Assembly: GCA_949152475.1 (NCBI GenBank)
Contig: OX424570.1
Coordinates: 25,602,694 to 25,666,693, forward strand
Direction of reading: 5' to 3'
DNA length: 64,000 nucleotides
Origin: Terebella lapidaria
Lineage: Eukaryota; Annelida; Polychaeta; Terebellida; Terebellidae
Part shown: piece by piece, positions 11,066-22,699 of the stretch
How positions within the stretch are numbered: position 1 is the stretch's first letter
Layout: every line of letters begins with the position of its first letter
The notes under the pieces: model-generated
Seen by the model: the letters and a program-made list of their open reading frames with translations, nothing else
Database searches by the model: none
What the model was told of the DNA's origin: nothing
Program-made: the position numbers and the translations under genes

Positions 11066-14000
11066 TTGTAAAATATTCAGAGTTGAAATATAAATAGGTG
11101 AAAAGATTGATCTATCTGTATTTTCGTTATTTTATCAAACATGTCGAATGGAAATTCATATAAAGAGATTTCAGTGGTGATTTTGAATTCGACCTTCAAT
11201 AACCTCGGAAAATCAGTGCAGCAATTTTGGTGGGGAAAAGAAAACAGTTATGACTTGAGATTTAACATTTCTCTGGTAATCTTTTTTAGCCCTTGCTCCA
11301 GTTTTTCACACTTGACAGTGATATATTTGGGGCAACAGAGATGATAGGGCTACGGGGGATACACCCAAGCGGTCGTAGGCGACCGGAAGCGTCTAGTTTA
11401 AAATTAATTGCTTGTGAGAACAATGTATAGAAATATTATATGGGTGAAATTAATGTCCCCCATTGCTATAGAAATACTCCTATCAAGAATTGATAGCTGG
11501 TGCTTTGTGTTTGCAATTGATTAGTGTGACATATATTGTTATAGCACAGTCAGTGGTACGGTGGATACAAGCTTGAACTTAATGCAATAGTAAATGAAAA
11601 TAGTACAAAGATTTATTGCTTGCCTATTGAAAAGTTGCTTTACCAATACTGGCCCAAAACCGGAGATGCTGAGTGGGAATGAACTGACAAAGAACCATAG
11701 AGGTATCAAGATCTCACTTTTTTGAACACGTATCATTATCCGTTCTTCTCTCCGGAAACATAACATTTCTTGCGAGTGAAAATTCACTTTCTATTTACTT
11801 TTGTCTCTCCGTCAATTTTGCTCATAGATTTTATTCAACATCCATGGACTGTGTCTTATTTAACTCCATCCGTTTAAACCGATATTACCTTGTCATTTGC
11901 ATGATAAAGAATGACGACCATGACAACACAGTGGGAGCTGGTTGTTATAAACACAGAGAACCAATTAGCGTAAGATATTTCATGAGGGTTCACTCATTTC
12001 ACAAAAATGAGGAGCATATAAGTGATCCACAATGTCAATGGTAAGTAAATAAGTGGTAAGTAGTACATAATTGATATACGGATTGCACACAGAAAGGATA
12101 TAATCAGATCACACGGTGTAGACATACAATTTGTGGACTTCGTAAAAGGTCAAGGCTGACAACTTGATTGCTCACGTGGTGACGACCAAGATGTAGAGCT
12201 AAAGATTGATGTAAAAACGATGCACTGACGAATAACAAATTACAGTAGTGAGGAGAGAACTTTTAACATGAATTATCATTTAGTAACATTTTGGAACATA
12301 TTGTGATTGACAGTGTAGTCCGAGGACCATGGGCAATTACCTTATGCACGTATATCGTAATCTTAAGGACTGATTGCATGTAACATATCAGTGACTGCGG
12401 TGAGGCACTCTCCCATTGACTTATAATGTGAAAGTAAAGGTAAAAAATCACCAAAACATTACAATCCACTGACCTAAAACTTGGCCAGCACACACACACA
12501 TACTCATGGATGATGAACCGAGACATGGTTTCATAAATAATATCACGGAAGCTGTGCAATTTATTGATTCAATATATAAAACTTTTTATACGTTTCACCA
12601 AAACGAGCATTCGTGTCTTCCGCTTGACAAACACTGGTTGATGTGTATATGTATACTTTGTTGGGGTAAAAATAATGACAATATTTAGGGCAAAACTTTC
12701 TGTGAGATGAAAACAATGAGCTGAATATCCATATTCAAAAACACCTCGGTGCACCCGCGTGCATAGCACCCGTGAGATTCACTAGCTTCACTAGCTATTT
12801 GCTGTACAGCATAATCCTTTCGCTCGCCGTGTTGCGAGTATATTTTGTCTACTGAGAAATAGGTCGGAAAATGACATATGAAAACGATGATTCTAACAAA
12901 TTTAACATTGTTTAATAAGAAACGTAATCTCGGTTGATAATCCTTAATGGCTAACAATCAGGAGGGCAAAATTTCACATTGATTGGAAGTATGTAAACGT
13001 ATGAATTTGTTACCTTTATATTAACATTATAGGTGAATGGACAGCTGGTCAATTCCAGGTTCATGATTATTACATGCAATCAATCATTAAACCTTAAATC
13101 CACATAAAATACAGATGTTTATATGGGTTGATATAAGGCAATTTCAACATACATATGTATATGATTCCATTTGTACAAATTAATAAAATGCTCTGATGAA
13201 TGACAAATGATAATATCAATAGTGAAAAATATCAACTCACGGAGTAACGCAAGGACGTATGTGCATATACATGTACAATATACTAGCAGAACACTACATA
13301 CAATGTACAAGGAATACTTATGTTAACATATTTGTTCGATTCTCAACTCTTTCATCTCAATTCACTTCCAGCAGCAACTTGTCTTCAAAACATGAAATTA
13401 TAGGTATAGGTATATCACGGTGTGTACAATATGTTGCTCATTATTTGCAACATCGATGTGATCGATTATTTATCGCTGCCAAGCAGACCTCTTGGACATG
13501 ATGACGACAACTAGGGGTAGAAATGTGGACCTTATTCTGGGGCCATAGATATGTATATCCCATGAGACTCTCAAATGTGTGTTTTGCGGGTATCTGAACC
13601 CGGGTCGCTGGTTAAGTTCAGTTTTGGACTCATACATATTGTATTTGAAAGAAACAAGTATTGTCTATATTGATTACCATACGACAATATACTATACCAA
13701 ATAAAACATACTATGCTATAACACAGTTTAACAACAAATTTCACCATTCCATTATAGACATGAATATAATCTTACTTATAAGCCAACCCCTTGTTCATAT
13801 CACGAATAATCTACTATTTATCACACGATCTAGCTCAAATGCTAGAAATTATATAATGTATATATAGCGCTAAATCATATATCAATAGTGTGCAAAGTAG
13901 TAAGCTAATTGTTTTTCTCTAATGTGTATACTGCTCGCTATAGTTTGTGAATTGCCCCATTGAAGCATTTTGTGAGTGATGTACCAAATAGAAAATTCAA

Positions 14001-15480
14001 TATTATGAATAAAAAACATAAGAATAGAAAAATTCAGACATAATGAAATGAAAAGCGGAACAGCAAAGGTGCCATCTCACCTTAAATAATATAAAGAAAC
14101 TAGAGGTACCTGAAGTACTGGAATGGTGTTTGCACAGTTACTAAATGTAAGAACTTGGACAAACTCTACCAATCAATACTGTTTTTAGGTAGTTTAGATC
14201 ATGTCCCCGTGAGACAGCACGGTCGTAACTACGAGTCGGCTGCACTCAAGATATATGAGCGTGAACAGATTGTCACAGCTTCATCTTCTGTGCCACATAT
14301 CAATCCAGATATACCATATCAAACAAAACACTAATAATATGTGTTCCTAAATTTACTCACAGTTTTGATAGCTCTTTCTTAAAAGATCTGTGCTAGGCCA
14401 ATTAGTCCGGCATTTATAATAGATGTGCTTCACCCCCTCCACCCAATGATCCATCGAAATCAACTTACTTAGTTTTCATAATACTTTTAAATGGAAGATG
14501 ATTTTCCGTATTATGTATTATACATACCCATGAGCACTGGATGACTCAAAAGACTACAGCGCCACCGTGCGAATGGTGAAGGTGCACGGCATGACACATC
14601 CCACTGGACAAATGAGGTTGATAAAATCACAACCAGAACAGTATCGACTTCAAATAGACATGAACAATTATGCTGATAACCTATCAAGGCCGATCAAAAC
14701 AAGTTGGTTTGGTTAAACGGTATGTTACTTGTACTTGGCCAAGGTCAAATGCCGAGGACTTATCACCCTTCTCCAAATATAGTATGCCTATTATGGATAA
14801 TAACACGCAAGGCACCAGATACATAATTTGATCCATGAATCAATTTGACCTTGCAGGAAATGGCGAGCGGTTTATTGTTCGCCTGTCTGAATCAACAACG
14901 GGACCCTTTTATGTGTACCATTGAGCGAATTGACTACGGGCTCATTGCTGAAGGAATGCTATTCAGTAAAAATGGGAAAAAATGTTATCCATGGAATTGT
15001 TATGGAGTTGTTATAAGGGTGAAAATATGTGTTGTTGAAACGACATTAATGGTATCTCTGTAGACATAAAGGTATGTCTTTATTTTAATATACCTCGTCG
15101 TTTCTAACTGGGTGGTCATATTATCGGAGTGAAAATATATAGAGTATTATATGGCACATAAATTTTCTGCACATATTGATATTTCATACTCATATAATGT
15201 ATACTGATATTGTTATCCTTCGCGTATAAAAATATTATGATATACATAGCCAATATAACTTTGATACTCGTATGAGATGAATTATAAGATTGTGAGTAGG
15301 CTATCAATCTATTACCACTATTTGTATAGATCTATTTCTCATAGATCAAATTAAATGTTGAAAAGCATTTTCCACCGACGCCAATGACTCTGCACATCAG
15401 AAGATCGATGCACGTCCATTTACGTGCGTGTCCACAGCCAGGCAATGACATCAATATTTGATCCAATGACTATTGTGCAT
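11066..15480. other. No recognisable gene
   Basis: 4.4 kb of AT-rich sequence. All open frames are short and match no family I know. A 17-base hairpin-like string (ggtcgtaggcgaccgga) lies near 11371 and a poor copy of the short dispersed repeat described at 59797 lies near 15295. Confidence 0.5.
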
Positions 15481-15489
15481 CATCTACAG

Positions 15490-15740
15490 CAGTAGTACCC
15501 ACATGTGTGGAAACCCACAAACGTGGAAACCCACAAATATGAAAACAAAATTCTGTCAGTCAACCACGAATGTGAAAAAAGTCAACAACAAATGTCAAAA
15601 TGTTTTTTGTCAATTACCCACGAACGTGAGAAACTCCTTTACATATCAAGAAAATTAATTCGCAAATGTGAAACAAATCCACGAACAAATATGAAATACA
15701 GTTTTGTAAATTACTCATGAACGTGAAAGACTCTTCCCGC
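15490..15740 (+). repeat. Degenerate short tandem repeat with CACGAACGTG-like dyads
   Basis: Units of roughly 20-35 bases contain variants of cccacaaacgtggaaa, accacgaatgtgaaa, acccacgaacgtgaga and actcatgaacgtgaaa. The core CAC-GAAC-GTG is a small dyad. The array is too irregular to count copies exactly. Confidence 0.55.
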
Positions 15741-15837
15741 GCACACGTGTACATGTATTCTGTATTCATCCACCTATAAAAAACAAACAAAACAAAACAA
15801 AAAAACAGATGTCATTTTGCGGAGAACATACGAGCAT

Positions 15838-16930
15838 AGTATTTATTTATATCGAACACAAATCGTCAAACTCAATCGATGTTTATATATTGTTGTCCCC
15901 ATACCAAAATATTCCAGTATTTTAGGTTTGGTTCGGTATCAGATTATTAAACCTATTGTAATTATCAAGTTTTGGCGTGTGGCCAAATGGATTTTCTTAT
16001 TTTCAAAGGTTCATGTGTGTTGTTGACTTGAATTGTGAAACATTGTATATATGTTAAACAGAATCCAGTCACGTTAACAATACAATTATCAATCATCAAG
16101 AAAATATGACTGCTATTGCTCATCGATCGACGGTGACCTTATCAGATAACTTTATGTCCAAAGGTGAATGAAAGTCTACGGAGCCGCTGAAAGGACATGG
16201 ATGAAATATTTTTTGACATACGGTTATTGCGTTCCCTCGCAATAATATTGCGTTCCCTCGCAATATTATCGCGTTCCCTCGCAATCCGGATCGCGTTCCC
16301 TCGCGATCTTATTGCATTCCCTCGCAATCCAGATCGCGTTCCCTCGCGATCTGGTAGAATAACCTTCTCAGAAGTCATTGGCGTCAGCACAATGCGAGAG
16401 AACGCAATAAGATCGCGAGGGAACGCGATAATATCGCGAGGGAACGCGATCTGGATTGCGAGGGAACGCGATCCGGATTGCGAGGGAACGCAATAAGATC
16501 GCGAGGGAACGCGATCCGGAATGCGAGGGAACGCGATATTATTGCGAGGGAACGCGATAATATTGCGAGGGAACGCAATAACAATGTGCTAAAAATATTT
16601 CTTCCATGTCCTCTCAGAAGCTCCGTAAAAGTCCGACCAATATGAACAAAAATTGATCACACTTTTCCATAACATACGGTTCAGTCAAGCTGCACCATGA
16701 AAACCCGAGTGTAATATTTTGCTACTATGACTAATAGTCGAATGGTTATGATATAAACATTCTCGTTGCATCTTATGCATGTATAAATAGGTCACTACCA
16801 CAGTACTGTATGACACAAGCGACAAGCGACAAAAAGCGTCCTTCGCTCTACACACGCCGACCTAACGATTATATATACTTTCGCGCCTAGGTAAGCAAGA
16901 CATACCAGAGTAGATTTCTGTATACCAATG
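15838..16930 (+). repeat. Diverged tandem duplication, copy 1, interrupted by a foldback element
   Basis: Sequence here aligns block by block with about 17040-17720: caaactcaatcg, ggttcggtatcaga, ccttatcagataac, cgctgcac/cgttgcatct, aaataggtcactaccac, and finally tatatact then cgcctaggta. The copies are well diverged. Copy 1 has 451 extra bases (16177-16627) that copy 2 lacks. Near the 3' end the string cgcctag|gtaagc has the form of a splice donor. Confidence 0.7.
16177..16627. mobile_element. 451 bp foldback element made of nested palindromes
   Basis: The terminal inverted repeats TACGGAGC...GCTCCGTA are flanked on both sides by AAAGTC (16171-16176 and 16628-16633), a probable 6 bp target-site duplication. 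The outer arms stay inverted through cctttcag/ctctcag and ggacatgga/tccatgtcc. Inside, the left arm carries six units of the form ATTGCGTTCCCTCGCAAT and the right arm nine in inverse orientation (one variant reads GAGAGAAC), spaced about 21 bp. Each unit is itself a dyad (ATTGCG/CGCAAT). About 30 bases near 16361-16393 form the unpaired centre. It has no coding capacity for a transposase, so it would be non-autonomous. Confidence 0.85.
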
Positions 16931-17039
16931 GGAAAGTATATTAAATATTATAAAACCATGCGCGTGTGCTTCTCGCCTAAGATATCATTGGGCGAGTTTG
17001 GTCTGGCGGATGAACTCAGGATGCACGAATCTGAAAGAC

Positions 17040-17720
17040 GAGTGTATTCTGTGTTTTTATTTATTCAATCCTGATTTTTATTTAATCACAAGTCTTCAAA
17101 CTCAATCGGCTTTTAAATACTATCGTTCCCATACTGAAATATACCAGTACATTAGATGTGGTTCGGTATCAGATTCCACCCATGGTAACTTATTATTCAT
17201 ATACATGTATGAATATCGCCATGTTTTGATTTTTTTTTCTCTCGAAAGGTTCTCGTGTGTTGTCGAATTGAATCGTGGACACATATGTATGTTTATATAT
17301 AATATACAAAACCCAGTCAACTTGAGACTGAATCAATACAATTGCCAACAGTTATGAAAATATTGATCTTATTGCTTATCAATGGACAGTGGCCTTATCA
17401 GATAACACCATATGGAAAGGTGAATAGAACTCCAAGCAAGATTGAGCTCATTTTTTCCCTAACATACCGTCTACCTAGCCTACACAATGTAAACACATGA
17501 CTGGTTTGCCTATGACTAGCAGTCACATGCTCATGATTTCAACATTCTCGCTGCACCTTTGCATGTAGAAATAGGTCACTACCACTGTATGATACAAGTA
17601 TGACAAAGTCTACCAATGGAAGCCGTCGTCTGCACTACACACTCTAACTGAACGGATATATACTTGCCGCATCCGCGCCTAGGTATACAACACTAATGTG
17701 ATAGTGGAATTTTATTGTCA
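17040..17720 (+). repeat. Diverged tandem duplication, copy 2 (empty site for the foldback element)
   Basis: This is the partner of 15838-16930. Where copy 1 has the foldback element, this copy reads straight through: tgaatagaactccaagc at about 17421. It ends just upstream of the arrestin-domain gene and includes TATATACT at about 17657 and cgcctag|gtatac at 17681. Those could belong to the leader of that gene, but I cannot prove it. Confidence 0.65.
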
Positions 17721-17957
17721 ATGGAAAACTTTGATGTTTACGTGCAAATTAGATAACACTGACCCATCGGTTTGTTTCAGAATAATAATTGATCCTATGA
17801 GTCAAAGCTAGCTGGAAGCACTTGTGTTTCGGGGTTTCGGATACCGGATTATTTTCTTGCTATATACTTGTATGTTATATGTGTACGTGAGGACCAGACA
17901 TATTCATACACATTTACTTTCGTTTATTTTGGTACAGATATCTAGTTGCTGGACACA

Positions 17958-19253
17958 ATGGAAGTGATTGAGAGATTCGACATCAACTTGGACTTGAGAG
18001 ATCGCAAGAAGCTACACGACTATGTTGAGTGTACGACCTACGAACGGCCAGCGAGTGGGAAGTGGGACCTCTCCGTGCTCAGGGGTAAAGGCACCTTGGA
18101 CTGTGTCCATGAAGATGACGAGAATGGGCAATTCAGAGTGAGTCTACTCGACAAAGCATTCAGCGACAAGAGATTTCTGGAAAAGCCTTCGAAGAAGAAA
18201 GATGAAGCTGTTTTCGACCCGGAAGCATCGTTTTTCTGCGATGATGTCTCGCTTCCGAAGCGAGTGATACCATTCTACAAACCTGGTGATGTGATTCGTG
18301 GTTCAGTTGACTTGACCTTGAAGGATGAGTTGAAGGCAGAGAAAGTGGTTGTCAGTTTCTTGGGCTGGGCCTTCGTGAAGGTTCTAACGTCCAACGGCAA
18401 AACTTCTTATTACGTTTATTCTACGACAATATACGTGAAAGAAAAGATAGCTGTCTGGATCAACAAGGAAAAGGATACAAGTGATATATCTGAAAAGTTC
18501 AAGCTCCTGGGACCGGATGGGTTGGGTGGCATACCACGTGGTACCGAACTGCGAGCTGGAAACCACAAGTTCCATTTCGAGTTCACAATGCCCCTAGGCA
18601 CTCCACAGTCCACACCCCCTCTGCTCCTCCACTGTGGGAACCGATGTCATATCGTCTACCGTCTCAAAGCTTCCATCGACAAAGGAAACAGGCACTCTAG
18701 AGGGAACATTGTTACCCATCGTGGTCTGTGGCTGAGAAAAGATGTGGACATCGCATCTATTCCTGCTAACTTGGAACCCGTCCAATTTGAGCAATCTTTC
18801 GGGACGAGGCATTTAGTCTTCTGGAAATCTGGGAACATCTCCGTAAAGGTCATGTTACCGAGAACGGCTTTTGTCGCTGGCAAGCGTATATCATTTTCTA
18901 TGGAAATCAACAATGAATCCAAGGGAGTCATTGACAACGTTTCAGCTCGCATACGGCTGTATGGAAAGGCTAAAGCAAAATACGTGTCAGCTGGGATCAA
19001 CATCAAAAGTGCCAAGGCAGATGGTGGTCCCGTGGCTCAAGGTATGGTTCCCGTTCAAGAACTCAGCATCCCATGGGATTTTTCTGAGAGCAGTGCTGAT
19101 GGAAGCCTGCTGCCCCTCGGCGATCTCACCGATTGCCATTCTGTTGATATTGCCTATGAGATCAGAATTAAGCTCACAAGGAAGGGCCTTCATCGCAATA
19201 TGGAATTCGCAGTTCCCATAACAATTGGGAACAAAAGCAGTATCGCAATCTGA
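17958..19253 (+). CDS. Alpha-arrestin (arrestin domain-containing protein, ARRDC-like), single coding exon
   Basis: The product has 431 residues. Alpha-arrestins are cytosolic adaptors that link membrane cargo to ubiquitin ligases and endosomal sorting. After an N-terminal region of about 95 residues with no clear match comes an Arrestin_N-like fold (about 100-245): FYKPGDVIRGSVDL, then FLGWAFVKV, then ELRAGNHKFHFEFTMPLGTP and CHIVYRLKASID. An Arrestin_C-like fold follows (about 285-425), with FVAGKRISFSMEINNES and a beta-rich end. The start is the ATG at 17958 in good context (acacaATGg). The frame is open four codons further upstream, but without another ATG. A polypyrimidine tract and AG at about 17935 suggest a 5'UTR intron. 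The protein ends right after Arrestin_C and has no PPxY motif, which many ARRDCs use to bind NEDD4-type ligases. The family is clear, the subfamily is not. The intron-free coding region could reflect a retrocopy. Confidence 0.9.
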   Translation: MEVIERFDINLDLRDRKKLHDYVECTTYERPASGKWDLSVLRGKGTLDCVHEDDENGQFRVSLLDKAFSDKRFLEKPSKKKDEAVFDPEASFFCDDVSLPKRVIPFYKPGDVIRGSVDLTLKDELKAEKVVVSFLGWAFVKVLTSNGKTSYYVYSTTIYVKEKIAVWINKEKDTSDISEKFKLLGPDGLGGIPRGTELRAGNHKFHFEFTMPLGTPQSTPPLLLHCGNRCHIVYRLKASIDKGNRHSRGNIVTHRGLWLRKDVDIASIPANLEPVQFEQSFGTRHLVFWKSGNISVKVMLPRTAFVAGKRISFSMEINNESKGVIDNVSARIRLYGKAKAKYVSAGINIKSAKADGGPVAQGMVPVQELSIPWDFSESSADGSLLPLGDLTDCHSVDIAYEIRIKLTRKGLHRNMEFAVPITIGNKSSIAI

Positions 19254-19358
19254 ATGTGTACTATATGAATGTACATTTCATATTCATATTCGAGAATATC
19301 AATCAATAATAATCTATTCATTATTCCATGAATAATATTCACAAACGGCATTATTTTT

Positions 19359-19405
19359 AGGTTACCGGACCTATGGTCCGATAACCTATTGGCATGGCGT
19401 TGCGT

Positions 19406-19437
<32 letters not shown>

Positions 19438-21360
19438 CACATTTTTATCTTTTTTGTTTACGGGCGAATTTTTCTGAAATTTTGCACAAAAATACTTAAA
19501 AATAATTCAAGAAGGAAGATTTTTTTTTAGTTTTTTCGATTTTCGCATTTTTTTCAAAATGGCGGCCGTTTTCGACGAAAAATGCCTGATTTTGGACTTT
19601 GGCGGCCATTTTCTCAAAATCTGTTCGTTAACTTTTTTTCTTTTTGATACATAAGACTCCTTGTATGTACTCCTATGATGTCTATAAATTTTGTTGCGCT
19701 TGATCGCTCGAAGTGGGCCATTTTGGCCCAAACTCGGCCCAAATGGGACTTTCCCATGTTAAATTCTCCTATGCTTTATAATGGGACACATTATGCCTAA
19801 TATCTCACTCGATATTGAGATTAGAGACTAGGAATCAATTGTGGACATATAGGAAATGATATATGCTGAATATTGTCGTGACCTTGAATTTGACCCCTGA
19901 CCTCAGTTTCAATGTCAGAGCACAAAATGGCTTATATCTCGCTTATTATCGACTCTACAGCTTAGGAATCAATTGTGGACATATAGGAAATAATATATGA
20001 TGAATATTCTCGTGACCTTGAATTTGACCTCTGACCTCAGTTTCAAGGTCAGAGCACAAAATGGCTTATATCTCGCTTATTATCGACTTTACAGCTTAGG
20101 AATCAATTGTGAACATATAGGAAATGATATATGCGGAATATTCTCGTGACCTTGAATTTGACCTTTGACCTCATTTTCAAGGTCACAGGACAAAATGGCC
20201 AATATCTCGCTTATTAGCGACTTTACAGCTTAGGAATCAATTGTGAACATATAGGAAATGATATATGCTGAAAATTCTCATGACCCTGAATTTGACCTTT
20301 GATTTCATTTTCAAGGTCACATGACAAAATGGCTAATATCTTGCTTATTATCGAATTAGAGCTTAGGAATCAATTGTGAACATATAGGAAATGATATATG
20401 CTGAAAATTCTCATGACCCTGAATTTGACCTTTGACCTCATTTTCAAGGTCACATGACAAAATGGCTAATATCTTGCTTATTATCGACTTTACAGCTTAG
20501 GAATCAATTGTGAACATATAGGAAATGATATATGCTGAATATTCTCATGACCTTGAATTTGACCTTTGACCTCATTTCCAAGGTCACACAACAAAATTGC
20601 TAATATCTCGCTTATTATCGACTTTACAGCTTAGGAATCAATTGTGAACATATTGGAAATGATATATGCTGAATATTCTCGTGACCTTGAATTTGACCTT
20701 TGACCTCATTTTCAAGGTCACAGGACAAAATGGCGAATATCTTGCTTGTTAGCGACTTTACAGCTTAGGAATCAATTGTGAACATATTGGAAATGATATA
20801 TGCTGAATATTCTAATGACCTTGAATTTGACTTTTGACCTCATTTTCAAGGTCAACAGGACAAAATGGCTAATATCTTGCTTATTATCGACTTTACAGCT
20901 TAGGAATCAATTGTGAACATATAGGAAATGATATATGCTGAATATTCTAGTGACCTTGAATTTGACTTTTGACCTCATTTTCAAGGTCAACAGGACAAAA
21001 TGGCTAATATCTTGCTTATTATCGACTTTACAGCTTAGGAATCAATTGTGAACATATAGGAAATGATATATTCTGAATATTTTAATGATATTGAATTTGA
21101 CCTTTGACCTAAATTTCAAGGTCAGTCATTTTATTTTCAAAGTCAGATTACAAAATGGCTTATATCTCGCTTATTATCAAATTTACAGCTTAGGGGTCCA
21201 TAGTGAACATATAGGAAATGATGTATGCTGAATAGTTTGGTGATCTAGAATTTAACCTTTGATCCCATTTTCACGGTTAGAGATATGGCGATTTCAATGG
21301 TCACCTTGAATTTGACCTTCAACTTTCTCGGCTTAACTCTGTATATTTCTCCGGTAACCT
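19359..21360 (+). mobile_element. ~2 kb non-autonomous repetitive element with AGGTTACCGGA ends
   Basis: The left end AGGTTACCGGA (19359) and right end TCCGGTAACCT (21360) are inverted. Just inside the left end is a dyad GGACCTATGGTCC, then a (GTC)n run at about 19405-19436, then AT-rich sequence with 'aaaatggcggcc' motifs, then the 134 bp satellite. A related copy lies inverted at about 40918-42200, and similarity there continues a little beyond the right end (tttct.agcc..gggctaat), so the true boundary may be near 21390. No transposase frame exists. I cannot assign a superfamily. A clear target duplication is not visible. Confidence 0.65.
19860..21300 (+). repeat. Satellite of about ten ~134 bp units, each with nuclear-receptor-type half-sites
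   Basis: The phrase cttaggaatcaattgt recurs every 133-134 bp (for example 19961, 20095, 20229, 20362, 20496). Each unit also has gtgaccttgaatttgac, a TGACCT-N-TGACCT pair and, about 10 bp on, AAGGTCA in the opposite direction. Perfect pairs are at 20025, 20159, 20426, 20560, 20694 and 21098. The reverse complement, AGGTCAAAGGTCA, is the textbook DR1 response element. Other units have one or more changes. The final unit is degenerate. Confidence 0.85.
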
Positions 21361-21689
21361 TTCTAGCCCATTGGGCTAATTTTTTGGAATTTTGGTAATT
21401 TGATTTCAATCCTACTCTTGTCATACGGTTTGTAACATTTCTGGAGTGCATGTTTATGAGATGAAATTAAACGCTTGGATAATGTAGATAGCACCCGTAT
21501 GTAATAACCATACTTTCAATAGACAAGTTAATCCATTTGTACTGGTACTGAATTCAAGGCACACGTATATAGTAGCCTTCAGGCCTAATATGTGTCTCTT
21601 CAACAACAAATAATCGTTTGTATTGTATCAGAAAGACATATGCATTTCTGGTTGCATGTAATGATTTTGTTCTCACCAAAAAACCAAAA

Positions 21690-21780
21690 TGTCTCGAATA
21701 TAGGAACATGTTCTTATATTCGAATATAAGGACAGGCTCGATTATAAGGACAGTGTCCTTATATGCGCGATTATACGGTA
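21690..21780. repeat. Cluster of short hairpins
   Basis: Several dyads follow one another: cgaatataggaac/gttcttatattcg, then cgaatataaggac, then attataaggaca/tgtccttatat. I know no family with this layout. Confidence 0.45.
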
Positions 21781-21808
21781 AGTGTTCCACTTGTGTAGGA
21801 GCTTGTCA

Positions 21809-21950
21809 TACCAATAACAAACGTAAAATACAACATTTTGCAATAGAAACAAAGCCCAAACAAATAGTCTATCCAAAGACACACTGGTGTCATCAGGGGC
21901 AGACAGTGTGTTAAATGTAGTTGTTTCTACTGTACACCTGATGGAATTAG
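21809..21950 (+). repeat. Dispersed repeat, ~140 bp (copy 1 of 2 in the window)
   Basis: It matches 59845-59977 in the same orientation: aacaaacgta.aatacaac, attttgcaatagaaacaaag, catcaggggcagac, then tgtagttgtttctactgt and acacctgatgg. It contains no coding sequence and has no evident promoter boxes. Confidence 0.75.
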
Positions 21951-21959
21951 TACACAACT

Positions 21960-22690
21960 GCCCAACAACCTATGAAAAATAGAAATCCGAAACAGACCCC
22001 ATGGAACAGATATATAAAGCCATCCAATTCGACAGAGAAAACACAATTTGACATGTTTCCCGTTCCATAGATCCATTTAAGAATGTTGGCACCAACTAAT
22101 CACACGGTCATATTACAGAATGCTTGATGTAGTACTAATTGAGCCTATGATAGTTGTTTCCTGACTTCGAAAGAGTACCGAGTTATCTTGCATCTTCGTC
22201 TTCTACAAAAACGGGAGAATCTCTACATCTTTCATAACATAAATTGGGCTGCTCGATGATATTTCGTGTCACGAAATTGTGTTCCATTAGGAATTGATAT
22301 AGGTGAATGTCATTAATTGAAAAAAGAATATGTAAGTAAAGTAGCTTTGGCAACAAGGAAACCCACTGGAGAAATGTTTTCACCATAATACATTGTTCAG
22401 GTGAATACTTGACCGAGTAACTATCGATTCTAAGGAGATGGTAATGCATACATATCTCTCCTGATTGTAAACACCTATAATAAATAATCATGAATAATCA
22501 ACGAAGGCACAGATATCATGCCCGATCAATGTTCAGGTGTTCCAGAGCAGCTGCCCCACTCACTGAAGGTTTATGAGGTGAATAATAACTGATGTTATGC
22601 GCATGTATAACCGTTGTACTGCTGACAAATAATCCCTAACAAAGTGTATTTATTCACATGGGCCCTCGGTCAGTTTTGCTGTTTTAATTT
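21960..22690. other. No recognisable feature
   Basis: Short open frames only. Nothing supports a gene or a repeat here. Confidence 0.4.
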
Positions 22691-22699
22691 GACTTGTGA

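Noticed and set aside
13560..13625. T-arm-like string on the minus strand (CCCGGGTTCAGATACCCGC)
   Set aside because: No acceptor, D-arm or anticodon arm can be drawn around it, and the B box has an extra base.
16210..16584. Regular ~21 bp spaced repeats resembling a CRISPR array, and arginine-rich frames on both strands
   Set aside because: The host is an animal, the spacers are only a few bases, the arms are inverted copies of each other, and terminal repeats with a target duplication mark a foldback element. The frames are by-products of the repeat.
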